Assembly: GCA_016209105.1 (NCBI GenBank)
Contig: JACQWR010000020.1
Span: forward strand, 62,001 to 126,000
Length of the DNA stretch: 64,000 bases
DNA from: Deltaproteobacteria bacterium
GTDB taxonomy: Bacteria; Desulfobacterota; Syntrophia; Syntrophales; JACQWR01
Direction: 5' to 3'
Positions 1 to 8,543 of this stretch are shown in pieces; within the stretch, counting starts at the first letter, position 1, and the number at the start of each line of letters is the position of its first letter. Made by a program: the position numbers and the translations under genes. Under the pieces are notes generated by a model. The model did not search any database and had not been told where the DNA came from. It saw only the letters and a program-made list of their open reading frames with translations.

Positions 1-147
1 GTGGCTCTGAAGGCGTGCTGCTCCATGCCTTGCCTTGAAGAGCTTATGGGCGATTTCTTCCGACCGGGGACCGGTGATCCGTATCAGTCCGATGCCCCCC
101 GTACCCGGCGGGGTGGCTATGGCCGCAATGGTGTCGCTCAATACCAC
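1..147 (-). CDS. mnmE: tRNA modification GTPase MnmE (5' end only)
   Basis: The first 49 codons of MnmE (TrmE), which with MnmG modifies the wobble uridine of certain tRNAs. Visible: [20 protein letters not shown], the conserved N-terminal start of the family's folate-binding domain. The GTPase domain lies outside the window. The start is taken as GTG at 147; TTG at 141 is equally possible, and no strong ribosome binding site stands out. It follows jag by about 50 bases on the same strand, the usual rpmH-rnpA-yidD-yidC-jag-mnmE order. Confidence 0.85.
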   Translation of the reverse strand, partial: MVLSDTIAAIATPPGTGGIGLIRITGPRSEEIAHKLFKARHGAARLQSH

Positions 148-199
148 AAACGATGGCCTCGCACAACCTGTCTTCCCGCAAAAAAGGGAGGGACTCTTA

Positions 200-955
200 T
201 TAATTGCTATTTGTTTTTCTGATCGGCACCACGACAATCTTTTTATATTCGCCTTCACCCCGGCTTTTGGTGGTCACAGACTCATTATTCTGAAGCGCCA
301 TATGAATTATTCGGCGACTGTGGGCATTCATATAGCTCAGGGCGATGGGTTTTTTTGTCTTTTTGACTTTTTCACTTACTTTTTCCGCCAAGGCAATGAG
401 AGATTCTTCCTGCCGTTTCCGGTAATCTTCGGCGTCTACGATGATTATCTTTCTGCCGTTTCCCGACTTGTTTGCAGCCTTGTTGACTATGTATTGCAGG
501 GCATCAAGGTTTTGTCCACGTTTCCCGATCAGTAAACCGTTCCCTTCTCCTTTGATATTGATAAACACGGTATCCGGCGTTTCCTCGGCAGTAACCTCGC
601 AGTTCAAATTCATCCTGGTGAGAATACCGGCCAGGATTGTTTTTGCCGATAGCGCAAGATCCTCTCCTGTCTCTGCGTGTCGGTCAGCCCGGACGGTCTT
701 TGGAGAATCAGCGCCATCATTCAGGGAAGAGCCACTTCCTTTTTCAGAAGAAAATTCGAGAGGTACATCCAGTGACACATCGAAAGATATTATGCTGGCC
801 CTGATCACGGCTTTTTTCGAGCCCAGCCCCAGGAAGCCCGGCATACCATCCGAAATGATTTCTATGTTCAACTTATCTCGGGCGACATTAAATTCTTTAC
901 AGGCCTTTTCAATGGCTTCATCTATGTTTTTTCCCTCAATTTCTAAGCTTTTCAT
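200..955 (-). CDS. jag: Jag/KhpB RNA-binding protein
   Basis: RNA-binding protein of the Jag (SpoIIIJ-associated, KhpB) family, encoded with YidC. Domains seen: Jag_N at about residues 1-50 ([19 protein letters not shown], then GFLGLG), an acidic low-complexity linker, a KH domain around residues 125-170 with the [11 protein letters not shown] loop, and a C-terminal R3H domain (SRRIIHMAL, then [10 protein letters not shown]). Its 251 residues are normal for Gram-negative Jag proteins that keep the Jag_N domain. It lies 24 bases downstream of yidC, so co-transcription is likely. In related bacteria Jag proteins act in RNA binding and cell-envelope growth; a role here is inferred. Confidence 0.9.
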   Translation of the reverse strand: MKSLEIEGKNIDEAIEKACKEFNVARDKLNIEIISDGMPGFLGLGSKKAVIRASIISFDVSLDVPLEFSSEKGSGSSLNDGADSPKTVRADRHAETGEDLALSAKTILAGILTRMNLNCEVTAEETPDTVFINIKGEGNGLLIGKRGQNLDALQYIVNKAANKSGNGRKIIIVDAEDYRKRQEESLIALAEKVSEKVKKTKKPIALSYMNAHSRRIIHMALQNNESVTTKSRGEGEYKKIVVVPIRKTNSN

Positions 956-979
956 GGTTGTACTTGCCTCGCCTCCGGT

Positions 980-2599
980 TTAACTTTTGTTGATATAGTA
1001 CTGCTGTCCGATGCTGAGGATGTTGTTAAACAACCAGTAGATAACCAGCCCGGACGGAAAATTCAAGAACATGAAGGTAAAAATGACCGGCATCAAGAGC
1101 ATAACCTTCGCCTGCATGGGGTCGGCGGACGTCGGAGTCATTTTCTGCTGGATAAACATCGTTGCCCCCATAATGAGCGGGGTGATGTAGTACGGATCTT
1201 TTTCAGAAAGATCCTGGATCCACCAGAAGAAGGGAGAATGGCGCAGTTCAATGGCATAGAGGAGCGCCTTATAAAGGCCGAAAAATACGGGAATCTGAAT
1301 AAGCATCGGCAAACATCCGCCCAAGGGATTGACGTGATGGGTCTTGTAAAGCGCCATGGTTTCCTGACTGAGCCTCGTCTTATCGTTCTTATACCGTTCC
1401 CGGAGTTCATTTATCTTTGGTTGAAGTTTTTGCATTTCCTTCATTGATTTGTAACTCTTGTTTCCCAGCGGCCAGAAGATGATCTTGATCAGCGTGGTCA
1501 GGATGATTATGGCAATGCCGTAATTGTGAACGTATCCGTAAAGAAATTTCAAACCGATTAACATGGGCATGGCCAGCCATTTCAACCAGTCGCCAAAATC
1601 AATGGCATATTCAAGACCGATACCCAACGTCTTGAGGATGCTGTAATCCTTCGGTCCGAGGTACAGGGAGTAGGAGAATGAAGCGGCCTGTCCCGGGGGA
1701 ATGATACTCTTCGTTCCTTTCAGAATGACCGATACCATTTCCCGGCTGTCCTTGGTAACGGAAAGACTGGTCAAGGAAGGATTTTGTGGTATGAGAGAGG
1801 CGATAAAATATTTGCTTTCAAACCCTCCCCAGGACACATCCGGACCAAGCAGTTTTTCCTTTGCGGTTTCCATCTTTTTCGCTTCTTCGCGGGCGATTTT
1901 CTGCGCTATGAAGGAAACGGGTCCGTGCTGATCATCATAACCGTCAGATGCAAGCGCGGGGTTAACATACTGATGCCACGCCAGATTGACCCCCTGGTTC
2001 AGGGGGGTGGCCGAGAGATTATGAACTTTAACTTCAAGATCGAAAGTATATTTTGCGGATTGGAAGGTAAAAATCTTCTCTATTTTTACCGCACCCGGAT
2101 ATTCGCAGGTAAAAATCAGTTGACGGGGCTCGGAAGTACTATTTGTTATTTCTATCCCCTCTACATTGGCTTCATAGATGGCGTCGCCGGGATTAACGAT
2201 ATCCGAGTCTTGGAATGAAACGGTCAAAGGCGCCGGCATGCCGTTTCCAATGTTGACGAGCTCGATCAGGTCGGAATTACTCTTCAGCTCCTTCCGGTAA
2301 TCGCTGAGTCGAAATGATTTCAGTGCTGCGTCACCGGTTGTAAAGGTCGCTGTATAAAGGGGCGTTTTAACGCGTATGTCTTTCTTTGTATGTTCCTTTG
2401 CCAGTTGCAGGGAAGTGTTTTTACTCGCCGCTGTTCGAACCACGTTCTTGATTGGGGTTTCTGGCGACTGAGTTGTTGGTACCGTCCCTTTCTGGACGGA
2501 TGGCGGCTGTTTTGGAACGTACGGTTTAACGAAGAAATACTGATAAATGAAAAGCACCGCAAGCGACAGGACGACGGCAAGAAGACTCCTCTTGTCCAT
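980..2599 (-). CDS. yidC: Membrane protein insertase YidC
   Basis: Inserts and folds inner-membrane proteins, alone or with SecYEG. The 539 residues have the Gram-negative layout: an N-terminal membrane helix (LLAVVLSLAVLFIYQYFFV, about residues 6-24), a large periplasmic beta domain to about residue 320, then the conserved 60KD_IMP core with five hydrophobic segments. Seen in the core: the cytoplasmic hairpin after PLGNKSYKSMKEMQKLQPK, GGCLPMLIQIPVFFGLY and the last pair ending WLFNNILSIGQQYYI. It sits between yidD and jag in the usual operon. Confidence 0.95.
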   Translation of the reverse strand: MDKRSLLAVVLSLAVLFIYQYFFVKPYVPKQPPSVQKGTVPTTQSPETPIKNVVRTAASKNTSLQLAKEHTKKDIRVKTPLYTATFTTGDAALKSFRLSDYRKELKSNSDLIELVNIGNGMPAPLTVSFQDSDIVNPGDAIYEANVEGIEITNSTSEPRQLIFTCEYPGAVKIEKIFTFQSAKYTFDLEVKVHNLSATPLNQGVNLAWHQYVNPALASDGYDDQHGPVSFIAQKIAREEAKKMETAKEKLLGPDVSWGGFESKYFIASLIPQNPSLTSLSVTKDSREMVSVILKGTKSIIPPGQAASFSYSLYLGPKDYSILKTLGIGLEYAIDFGDWLKWLAMPMLIGLKFLYGYVHNYGIAIIILTTLIKIIFWPLGNKSYKSMKEMQKLQPKINELRERYKNDKTRLSQETMALYKTHHVNPLGGCLPMLIQIPVFFGLYKALLYAIELRHSPFFWWIQDLSEKDPYYITPLIMGATMFIQQKMTPTSADPMQAKVMLLMPVIFTFMFLNFPSGLVIYWLFNNILSIGQQYYINKS

Positions 2600-2626
2600 T
2601 CAATACCTCCAAGAAAGTTGGTTTTC

Positions 2627-2851
2627 TTATTTTACAGGATCGTATCCGCCAGGGTGCAGGGGGTGGCACCGCAGAAGACGCATAAGACCGGAAAATACGC
2701 CCTTAAAGGGTCCATATTTTCTGATCGCCGTTATCGTATATTCGGAACAGGAGGGATAAAAACGGCAACAGGGGCTAAAGAAGGGTGACAGGCAAACCTG
2801 GTAAAACCTTACCATGATAATAAAAATTCCCCCCGTAATTTGCCTGGACAT
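2627..2851 (-). CDS. yidD: Membrane protein insertion efficiency factor YidD
   Basis: Small membrane-associated protein (74 residues) thought to help YidC-dependent insertion. The family signature is clear: VRFYQVCLSPFFSPCCRFYPSCSEY with the conserved cysteines, then KYGPFKGVFSGLMRLLRCHP and the HPGGYDPVK end. It starts 5 bases after the rnpA stop and precedes yidC, the standard position. Confidence 0.95.
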   Translation of the reverse strand: MSRQITGGIFIIMVRFYQVCLSPFFSPCCRFYPSCSEYTITAIRKYGPFKGVFSGLMRLLRCHPLHPGGYDPVK

Positions 2852-2856
2852 GATTC

Positions 2857-3204
2857 TTAAGAGTCTGATTTATTGATCAAGAGGCTTTCCAATTCCACAC
2901 GTACATCTTTATAGGTGAGTGTCGGCAGGAATTTTTTGCCTATAATCACTATGTCTTGAGAGGAGGGGAAACGATGCTTGTTTAATCTGAAAAACTCTCT
3001 AACAAGACGTTTAATCCTGTTCCTCTTCACCGCGTCCCCCACTTTTTTACTGACCGCTATTCCCAGCCTTTTGTTTTCTCCCCGGTTTTTAAACACGATG
3101 ACGGTAAAATTTTCCGAATGCCGTCTAACTCCTCGCTTATATATGATTAGAAATTCTCCCCTTTTCCTAATCCTTTCATCTTTGCGGAAGTTCTCTTTTT
3201 CCAT
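2857..3204 (-). CDS. rnpA: Ribonuclease P protein component
   Basis: Protein subunit of RNase P, which binds the catalytic RNA and helps trim the 5' leader of pre-tRNAs. Its 115 residues carry the family features: RIRKRGEFLIIYKRGVRRHS near the start, then RLGIAVSKKVGDAVKRNRIKRLVREFFR (about residues 47-74), the RNR motif being the RNA-contacting signature. It lies between rpmH and yidD on the same strand. Confidence 0.95.
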   Translation of the reverse strand: MEKENFRKDERIRKRGEFLIIYKRGVRRHSENFTVIVFKNRGENKRLGIAVSKKVGDAVKRNRIKRLVREFFRLNKHRFPSSQDIVIIGKKFLPTLTYKDVRVELESLLINKSDS

Positions 3205-3314
3205 AAACTATGGATCATTATGGTCGGTGCTGGACAACCCGGTTCTGGGTATGACTAACCTCCGCTGCCCGCACGCTGTCCCCTTATTCGGCTTCCATAA
3301 GAACAAGAACAAGA

Positions 3315-3452
3315 TCAGACAGATAACCTCTTCCGTCCCTTAGCCCTTCTCCTGTTCAGAACCAAACGGCCGGCCTGCGTGGACATACGAACGCGAAACC
3401 CATGGGTTCTTTTCCTTTTTGTATTACTCATATTGGTTAGATTTTTCTTCAT
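3315..3452 (-). CDS. rpmH: 50S ribosomal protein L34
   Basis: L34 is a very basic 45-residue ribosomal protein. Reading the minus strand gives an N-terminus [19 protein letters not shown] followed by [18 protein letters not shown], the near-invariant L34 end. ATG at 3452 is chosen because a GGGGG ribosome binding site lies 6-7 bases upstream; an internal ATG (codon 8) would give a shorter version. It is the first gene of the rpmH-rnpA-yidD-yidC-jag-mnmE operon, about 110 bases before rnpA. A promoter lies just upstream (3486-3515). Confidence 0.95.
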   Translation of the reverse strand: MKKNLTNMSNTKRKRTHGFRVRMSTQAGRLVLNRRRAKGRKRLSV

Positions 3453-3485
3453 AAATTCCCCCTTTTTCGCTCGGTATAAATTTGC

Positions 3486-3515
3486 TTACTAACCCTAATT
3501 CGGTTACTTTGTCAA
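3486..3515 (-). promoter_or_regulatory. Probable sigma70 promoter of rpmH operon
   Basis: On the minus strand there is a perfect -35 TTGACA (3510-3515) and, 18 bases on, a weak -10 TAGTAA (3486-3491). Transcription would start about 30 bases before the rpmH ATG. Position relative to rpmH is the main support. Confidence 0.55.
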
Positions 3516-3555
3516 GGTTAAATTGCCGCAGACCCTTTTCTCCTGACCTTTCTCC

Positions 3556-3584
3556 TTGACAGCTGGTACTCTCCAATTTATACT
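3556..3584 (+). promoter_or_regulatory. Strong sigma70-like promoter, plus strand
   Basis: TTGACA at 3556-3561 and TATACT at 3579-3584 with a 17-base spacer: the closest match to the sigma70 consensus in the window. It points away from rpmH towards the ornithine cyclodeaminase-like gene, whose start is about 400 bases downstream. The transcript would begin near 3591 and run into a hairpin-rich stretch. Confidence 0.65.
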
Positions 3585-3590
3585 CGGACG

Positions 3591-3725
3591 CCTTCAGCGA
3601 AAGGAAGGCCGAACCGAAGGTCGGAGGCTTGCAGTCGTCATGCCTGTCTTTTAGGAGAGGGGATGCTTAAGTGTTGGGGATATCCTTTTTCCCCCGGTGA
3701 GGCGCTTTTCCCCCAGAGTAAAATG
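3591..3725 (+). other. Structured leader or small-RNA candidate
   Basis: Immediately behind the strong promoter lie stacked inverted repeats: GCCTTC/GAAGGC with an 8-base loop, CCGAACC/GGTCGG round a GAA loop, AGGC/GCCT, and GGGGA/TCCCC further on. I could not match it to a riboswitch, 6S, tmRNA or SRP RNA pattern. It could be a small RNA or the first part of a long leader for the gene at 3995. The rest of the gap to 3994 holds a decayed repeat and nothing else I can name. Confidence 0.3.
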
Positions 3726-3746
3726 CGGAGCGTTTCGATTTTTAAA

Positions 3747-3801
3747 GAATAGTACCATAAATCATTCTTTTACTTGCCTCTTGAGCACGCTGCCGGATTC
3801 A
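3747..3801 (-). repeat. Decayed A-module repeat, reversed
   Basis: Read on the minus strand it starts TTGAATCCGGCAGCG and ends ATGGTACTATTC, matching the A-module repeat seen better kept at 7318-7382 (reversed) and 12061-12110. The central GC hairpin has decayed. It lies in the gap upstream of the gene at 3995. Confidence 0.5.
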
Positions 3802-3994
3802 AATTGCCCAAATCATTCCGAGGCTGGGATCTCCGGCCTTGCCGGCGGTGTTTCATGATACGCCCTCTCTCGGGGGCCGTAGGTGTTTTCCCATCGGTAA
3901 AAGGCGGGTAAATCGTCCTCTTGCCGTAAGCTTATTCCGTCGTGACGCAGGTTCCACATTCTTAAAGGTAAGTGCAATTATTCAGGGAGGGGCG

Positions 3995-5068
3995 ATGATG
4001 CGGGTGTTGAGCAACAACGATGTGGAAAAGATCATCACCATGAAAGAATGTATAGCGGTTCTTGAAGAGATGTATAATGATCTGGGGCGCGGTCAGGCCT
4101 TGTTTCTGCCGCGGGTTGATAATATTCTTCCCTGCGGACACGAAAACGCCTATTATGCCTTCAAGCATATGGGGGGAGGGTGGCCGCGGCGCAGGATCAT
4201 GGCCCTACGTCTCAATTCGGATATTATCACGCATCCCAGCATAGGTGGCGCCTTAAGACGGGTAAAAGTCCCTTTGGCTGCCGGCCGCTGGGTCGGGTTG
4301 GTGGAGCTCTTCAGTACCGATACCGGAGAACTGCTGGCCATTTTTCCCGACGGCGTTGCCCAGCGGATGCGTGTGGGGGCCACCAACGGTCTGGGGATCA
4401 AATATCTGGCCAGACCCGATGCCCGCCGAGCGGGGATTATCGGCAGCGGATGGCAGGCGGGGGCTCAGCTTCTGGGGCTGCTGGCGGCACGCCCCGTTGA
4501 AGAAATAAAAATCTTCAGTCTGTCGAAACAAAACCGCGAAACCTTTGCCGCGGAAATGCGCACGCTGACCGGGGCGAATATCCGTGCGGTGGATTCCGCC
4601 GAGGAGTGTGCGAAAGACACGGATATCATCATGGCTGCCACCTCATCCATCGTGCCCGTTGTAAAGCCGGAATGGCTGCGGGAAGGGATGCACGTGAGCT
4701 GCATCAAGATTCAGGAGGTGGACAGCGGCGTCCTCAACCGCTGTCAACGGATTGTGCTGCATACAAGCCTTCAGGAGAAGCACGCGGACAATGTCTTGCC
4801 CGGTACGGGGAACATGCCCAAAGAACATAAGGAAGGCTGGTGGAATGAAAAGGAACGGACACCGCGGAAATTCCCCGATCTTCCTGCGCTTGTCGTGGGG
4901 CGTGAACAGGGACGTATGGATCCGCGGGAGATAACCTGCTTTATAAACAACGTGGGGATCGGATTGCAATTTGCGGCAGTAGGCGCCCTCATTCTGGAAA
5001 AAGCCGAGAGCCTCGGCTTGGGTACGGTGTTGCCGTCCGAATGGTTTAGCGAGACCGTCCACCCCTGA
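3995..5068 (+). CDS. Ornithine cyclodeaminase/mu-crystallin family protein
   Basis: A 357-residue NAD(P)-dependent protein of the ornithine cyclodeaminase/mu-crystallin family, whose members include ornithine cyclodeaminases and various imine or amino-acid dehydrogenases. Seen: N-terminal substrate region (RVLSNNDVEKIITMKECI), VGLVELFSTDTGELLAIF, the QRMRVGATNGLGIKYLAR motif, and the Rossmann loop GIIGSGWQAGAQL around residue 150. ATG at 3995 is chosen over an upstream start at 3839 because a GGGAGGGG ribosome binding site directly precedes it and family members begin at this point. The true substrate cannot be read from sequence. It is monocistronic or paired with the hydrolase gene 105 bases downstream. 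Confidence 0.8.
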   Translation: MMRVLSNNDVEKIITMKECIAVLEEMYNDLGRGQALFLPRVDNILPCGHENAYYAFKHMGGGWPRRRIMALRLNSDIITHPSIGGALRRVKVPLAAGRWVGLVELFSTDTGELLAIFPDGVAQRMRVGATNGLGIKYLARPDARRAGIIGSGWQAGAQLLGLLAARPVEEIKIFSLSKQNRETFAAEMRTLTGANIRAVDSAEECAKDTDIIMAATSSIVPVVKPEWLREGMHVSCIKIQEVDSGVLNRCQRIVLHTSLQEKHADNVLPGTGNMPKEHKEGWWNEKERTPRKFPDLPALVVGREQGRMDPREITCFINNVGIGLQFAAVGALILEKAESLGLGTVLPSEWFSETVHP

Positions 5069-5173
5069 GAAGGGGAACACGTTTATTTGCCGCGAAAGAT
5101 TATTTTAGAGAGATGCAGTGAGGGCTGCCTACGGCGGCCAGGTAACGTAAACGCATGAAAGGAGGCGGTTCAA

Positions 5174-5878
5174 ATGGGTGGTAATGTAATCAAGTGGCTT
5201 GGTCATTCATGTTTCCAGATACAGACTTCCAAGGGGAAGGTTATCTTTATTGACCCCTGGATAACGGGCAATCCCGTGTGTCCCATTAAACTCGATGATG
5301 TCACAAAGGTCAATATCGTCCTGGTTACCCATGACCATTTTGATCATATTGCCGATGCGGCCGCTATTTCCAAAAAAGCAGGTGCCGTTGTTATCGGATT
5401 TCCCGAGACGGTGGGAAAATTGAAAACCGGGCATGCCCTTCCCGAAGGCCATGTCGTTTTCGGCGGCATTGGCATGAATATCGGCGGGAGCACAAATATT
5501 GAAGGCGTATCAATTACCATGACGCAGGCGTTCCATTCATCGGAAACGGGTATGCCCGGCGGGTATATCATCAGGCTGGAGGATGGCAAGACCATTTATC
5601 ACTCAGGCGACACGGGCATCTTCTCAAGCATGAAGCTGCTTGGTGAACTCTATCCTTTGGATTTGACAATGCTTCCCATCGGCAGCTGTTTTACCATGGA
5701 TCCTTTTCAGGCGGCGCAGGCGCTCAAGTTGCTGCAACCGAAGCGCGTCATCCCGATGCATTATAAAACTTTTCCCATCCTGGAACAGGATGCCTCTCGC
5801 TTTGTCAATCAGGCGAAAAAAGAGGCGCCCGGCGTGGAAGTTATTGTTCTTAAGCCCGGCGAGGAATATACCCTGTGA
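5174..5878 (+). CDS. UPF0173-type metal-dependent hydrolase
   Basis: Metallo-beta-lactamase-fold hydrolase of the UPF0173 (YtkL-like) group, 234 residues, the usual length. Metal-ligand motifs seen: GHSCF near residue 10, THDHFDHI (about 55-62), FHSSE, YHSGDTG and the C-terminal MHYKTF. Proteins of this group are cytoplasmic with ill-defined substrates. A strong AGGAGG precedes the ATG. No link to its neighbours is obvious. Confidence 0.85.
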   Translation: MGGNVIKWLGHSCFQIQTSKGKVIFIDPWITGNPVCPIKLDDVTKVNIVLVTHDHFDHIADAAAISKKAGAVVIGFPETVGKLKTGHALPEGHVVFGGIGMNIGGSTNIEGVSITMTQAFHSSETGMPGGYIIRLEDGKTIYHSGDTGIFSSMKLLGELYPLDLTMLPIGSCFTMDPFQAAQALKLLQPKRVIPMHYKTFPILEQDASRFVNQAKKEAPGVEVIVLKPGEEYTL

Positions 5879-5979
5879 GCGGAAAAAGCGGGAAGCCCTG
5901 TCCGGGGACGGTGAGCGTCTCTTCCCCCGGTAATCGCGGCTGTCAGTGAAAATAATTTGCATTGAAGAAAGGAACGATC

Positions 5980-6414
5980 ATGGGTCGCAGAGACGAAGGA
6001 CACTATAGCGAAAAGCATCCGCCCGGCACAGCGGTCAGAGAGACACTCGCCGCGGCGGTACGAAAGAGAGCGATCAGCGGAGAAATGGGGTGTGCGGACG
6101 CCTTTGATATTGCCGCCACGCTGGGAGTGCCTCCCAGAGAAATAGGCGCGGCGCTCGATCTGATGGAGATACGTATTGCCAAGTGCCAGTTGGGATTATT
6201 CGGCTATGGTTCGGGAGTTAAAATCCTGAAGAAGGCGGATACCGTCGCTCCGGAGTTGGAAAAAGCCATCCGGGATAAGCTTGATCACGGCCGGCTTTCC
6301 TGTGCCGCCACCTGGGAAATAGGGGCGCAACTCGACGTGCCCAGGATGGGGGTTTCGTCCGCTTGCGAGATGCTGGGAATCAAGATTAAGCCTTGCCAGC
6401 TGGGGGCTTTTTGA
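5980..6414 (+). CDS. Hypothetical protein with duplicated CQLG motif
   Basis: A 144-residue protein I cannot assign to a family. It is an internal duplication: residues about 27-74 and 96-144 align, each with a helical stretch (CADAFDIAATLGVPPREIG and CAATWEIGAQLDVP), then (M/L)xI(R/K)I and a CQLG motif (residues 69-72 and 139-142). Each half reads like a small winged-helix or helix-turn-helix unit with one conserved cysteine per CQLG. ATG at 5980 is chosen for the AAGGA just upstream; a TTG at 5962 is less likely. No signal peptide or membrane segment is seen. The next gene is convergent. Confidence 0.7.
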   Translation: MGRRDEGHYSEKHPPGTAVRETLAAAVRKRAISGEMGCADAFDIAATLGVPPREIGAALDLMEIRIAKCQLGLFGYGSGVKILKKADTVAPELEKAIRDKLDHGRLSCAATWEIGAQLDVPRMGVSSACEMLGIKIKPCQLGAF

Positions 6415-6431
6415 TCAGCCCAGAAAACTGT

Positions 6432-7136
6432 TCATGTTTCGATGCAACGGGCGAGGATGTTGGCCACGGCATCGGCGTTCAGGCGGGCATTTTGCCGTAT
6501 CTGTTCCATGGTCAGCCCTTTTGCATCAAGGCCGTGGGCAAAATTGTCAATTGTACAGAGGGATGCATAGGGAAGGTCAAGTTCTTGTGCGATGACGGCC
6601 TCGCTGCCCATGGTCATCCCCACGAGATCGGCAAATTGAGACATCATCCGGATTTCCGCCCTCGTTTCCAGCCGTGGTCCCGTTGTTTGCCAGTAAACTC
6701 CGCCGGTTACTACATCTATGCCGCATCCTACAGCGGCTTTTGTCAGGCGTTGCCGTACTTCACTGCTCAGCGAGGGTGTGATGTGAATCAGTTCGTTGCG
6801 GTAAACCGTGGGTGTTGCGGTAAGGAGCATATAATCATCGGGAACAACGAGCATCCCCGGTTTTAAATGGCTTTTGAGCGAACCGGTGGAATTGATGCCG
6901 ATAACCTCAAAGACTTCCAGTTCTTTCAAGGCTTGAAAGTTTGCCGGATGGTTTATCAGGTGGGGGGGAATGTCATCGTGCGGGGGCATACCGTGTCTCG
7001 GTATAAAAGCGACCCGATCCGAAAGGAGCACCAGGGCCTTCCCGAAAGCATTCTCCATCGTCCGTTCTATGAGGTTTGCAAAAATGCCTTTGCCCTGTAG
7101 TAAAACGGTGCCCGATATGATGCCGAGACGTCCCAT
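6432..7136 (-). CDS. MTAP/PNP family nucleoside phosphorylase
   Basis: Purine nucleoside phosphorylase of the MTAP/PNP (class II) family, 234 residues, cleaving the glycosidic bond of a purine nucleoside or 5'-methylthioadenosine with phosphate. Seen: FIPRHGMPPHD near residue 45, EVIGINSTGSLKSHLKPGM, then GGVYWQTTGPRLETRAEIR and VGMTMGSEAVIAQEL. The family sorts into methylthioadenosine and 6-oxopurine users; I cannot tell which from this sequence. Convergent with the CQLG gene, 17 bases apart. Confidence 0.85.
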   Translation of the reverse strand: MGRLGIISGTVLLQGKGIFANLIERTMENAFGKALVLLSDRVAFIPRHGMPPHDDIPPHLINHPANFQALKELEVFEVIGINSTGSLKSHLKPGMLVVPDDYMLLTATPTVYRNELIHITPSLSSEVRQRLTKAAVGCGIDVVTGGVYWQTTGPRLETRAEIRMMSQFADLVGMTMGSEAVIAQELDLPYASLCTIDNFAHGLDAKGLTMEQIRQNARLNADAVANILARCIET

Positions 7137-7258
7137 AAGCCTCCTGTTAAAATGGACAGATTGTCTCTTTTACCATACATTTAAAACAGGTGTCAAAAAT
7201 CTTGTTTGCCAGAAACGGCATCAAATCGTTTGACATCGTTTGTCGTTGTATGCCATAA

Positions 7259-7382
7259 ATTAACGCTCTCCTTAAGCAAACGGTGGAGAATCTTCGAGCC
7301 TTAAGGAATAGTACCGCTGAAGCATTCGCTCGCTTACCCCGCGGCGGCAAGCCGCGAGGGATGCGCTTGCTGCTGAATTCAA
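7259..7382 (-). repeat. A-C repeat element, reversed
   Basis: On the minus strand this reads as module A (GAATTCAGCAGCAAGCGCAT, GC-rich hairpin, then GTAAGCGAGCGAATG) followed directly by module C (GAAGATTCTCC, then AAGGAGAGCG). Module B, found between A and C elsewhere, is absent. It fills most of the gap between the divergent phosphorylase and thioredoxin genes. Confidence 0.7.
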
Positions 7383-7409
7383 GATATAATTTTGCCGAGG
7401 AGAAACAAC

Positions 7410-7742
7410 ATGGACAGGGAACAATCGTTTTTTCACGTGAGCGACCTGAATTTTGAAGACGAGGTTATTCGGTCGAATAAGCCGGTTCTTGTGGATTTTT
7501 GGGCTGGCTGGTGCGGCCCCTGCAAGGCAGTCGGACCTATCGTGGATGAGATTGCCAAGACATATGGGGACCGTATCAAGATCGTCCACCTCAACGTCGA
7601 TGAGAACCCGCAGATGACAGCGGCTTATAGTATCAAGAATATTCCCACGATCATTCTTTTTAATAATGGCAAGCCCATGGATACGCTCGTGGGCCTCATA
7701 CCGGAAGAGCGACTTAAAGAATTTGTTAGTAAGGCTTTATAG
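7410..7742 (+). CDS. trxA: Thioredoxin
   Basis: A 110-residue classical thioredoxin, a cytoplasmic dithiol reductant for protein disulfides. The redox site WCGPCK (about residues 33-38), upstream DFWA, and the cis-proline loop NIPTIILF are all present. ATG at 7410 is chosen for the GAGGAG about 8 bases before it; an upstream TTG at 7392 is unlikely. The bamD-like gene starts about 60 bases downstream on the same strand. Confidence 0.9.
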   Translation: MDREQSFFHVSDLNFEDEVIRSNKPVLVDFWAGWCGPCKAVGPIVDEIAKTYGDRIKIVHLNVDENPQMTAAYSIKNIPTIILFNNGKPMDTLVGLIPEERLKEFVSKAL

Positions 7743-7803
7743 TTACACCACGTTATGCGAGATATTTTGCTGGGTTGCTCAAGATCGAGTCGGGGGGCTA
7801 TCA

Positions 7804-8493
7804 TTGAAAAGTAAAAAATATTTTCTGCTTGTGGTGCTGATCATACTCTTTCTGGGGGGATGCAGTCTCTGGAAGAAAAGTGAGATGGCGAAGGGAACAC
7901 CGGAAGGCCTCTATCGGCAGGGATATGAGGACTATCAGGATGGACGTTATGAGAAAGCCATCGAGTCGTTCCGGAGACTGAAGGAAGAATATCCATTGAG
8001 CCAGCTTACCATCATGGCAGAACTGGGGATTGCCGATTCCTTTTTCAGCAAAAAGGAGTACGGCGATGCGGAAGTTGCGTACAGCGATTTTCTCAATCTC
8101 CATCCCCTGAATGAAAACCTTCCCTATGTAATGTATCAGCTGGGAATGTGCCATTACCTTCAGATGTACGAGATTGATCAGGATCAGACGGAGACGCTCA
8201 GCGCGAAAAAAGAATTTGAGCGACTGGTTGCCCGTTTTCCTGACAGCAAGTTTTCCTTTCTTGCTGAGAAAATGATAAGGGATTGCAATTTGAGGCTGGG
8301 GGAGCATGAATTTTACGTGGGACACCTGTATTTTAAGATGAAAAAGTACCGGGCAGCCCTGAGGAGGTTTGAGGGAATTACCAAGAATTATGCCAATATA
8401 GGTTTAGATTATAAGGTTAAATTCTTCATCGTGGAGACGAAGAAAAAAATTGCCGAAGAGGAAGCACGGGAGAAAAAACAGGGTTCTTCGTGA
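7804..8493 (+). CDS. bamD: Outer membrane assembly lipoprotein BamD/YfiO-like
   Basis: Lipoprotein with tetratricopeptide-like repeats, related to BamD of the outer-membrane beta-barrel assembly complex. It starts at TTG 7804 with a run of G just upstream; an ATG-only reading would lose the signal peptide. Signal peptide KSKKYFLLVVLIILFLGGC gives lipobox LGGC at about residue 18. The mature part shows TPEGLYRQGYEDYQDGRYEKA, LSQLTIMAELGIADSFF, YVMYQLGMC and KEFERLVARFPDSKF, typical of the family. Length (229) is usual. The neighbouring barrel gene is convergent. Confidence 0.8.
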   Translation: MKSKKYFLLVVLIILFLGGCSLWKKSEMAKGTPEGLYRQGYEDYQDGRYEKAIESFRRLKEEYPLSQLTIMAELGIADSFFSKKEYGDAEVAYSDFLNLHPLNENLPYVMYQLGMCHYLQMYEIDQDQTETLSAKKEFERLVARFPDSKFSFLAEKMIRDCNLRLGEHEFYVGHLYFKMKKYRAALRRFEGITKNYANIGLDYKVKFFIVETKKKIAEEEAREKKQGSS

Positions 8494-8543
8494 TTGATAA
8501 AGGAAAGAAAGCCCACGGATACCGACTTTCGTAAGCTGCATCT

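Noticed and set aside
3453-3994. Replication origin next to rpmH
   Set aside because: rpmH often neighbours dnaA and oriC, but I saw no dnaA gene and no cluster of TTATCCACA-type boxes here.
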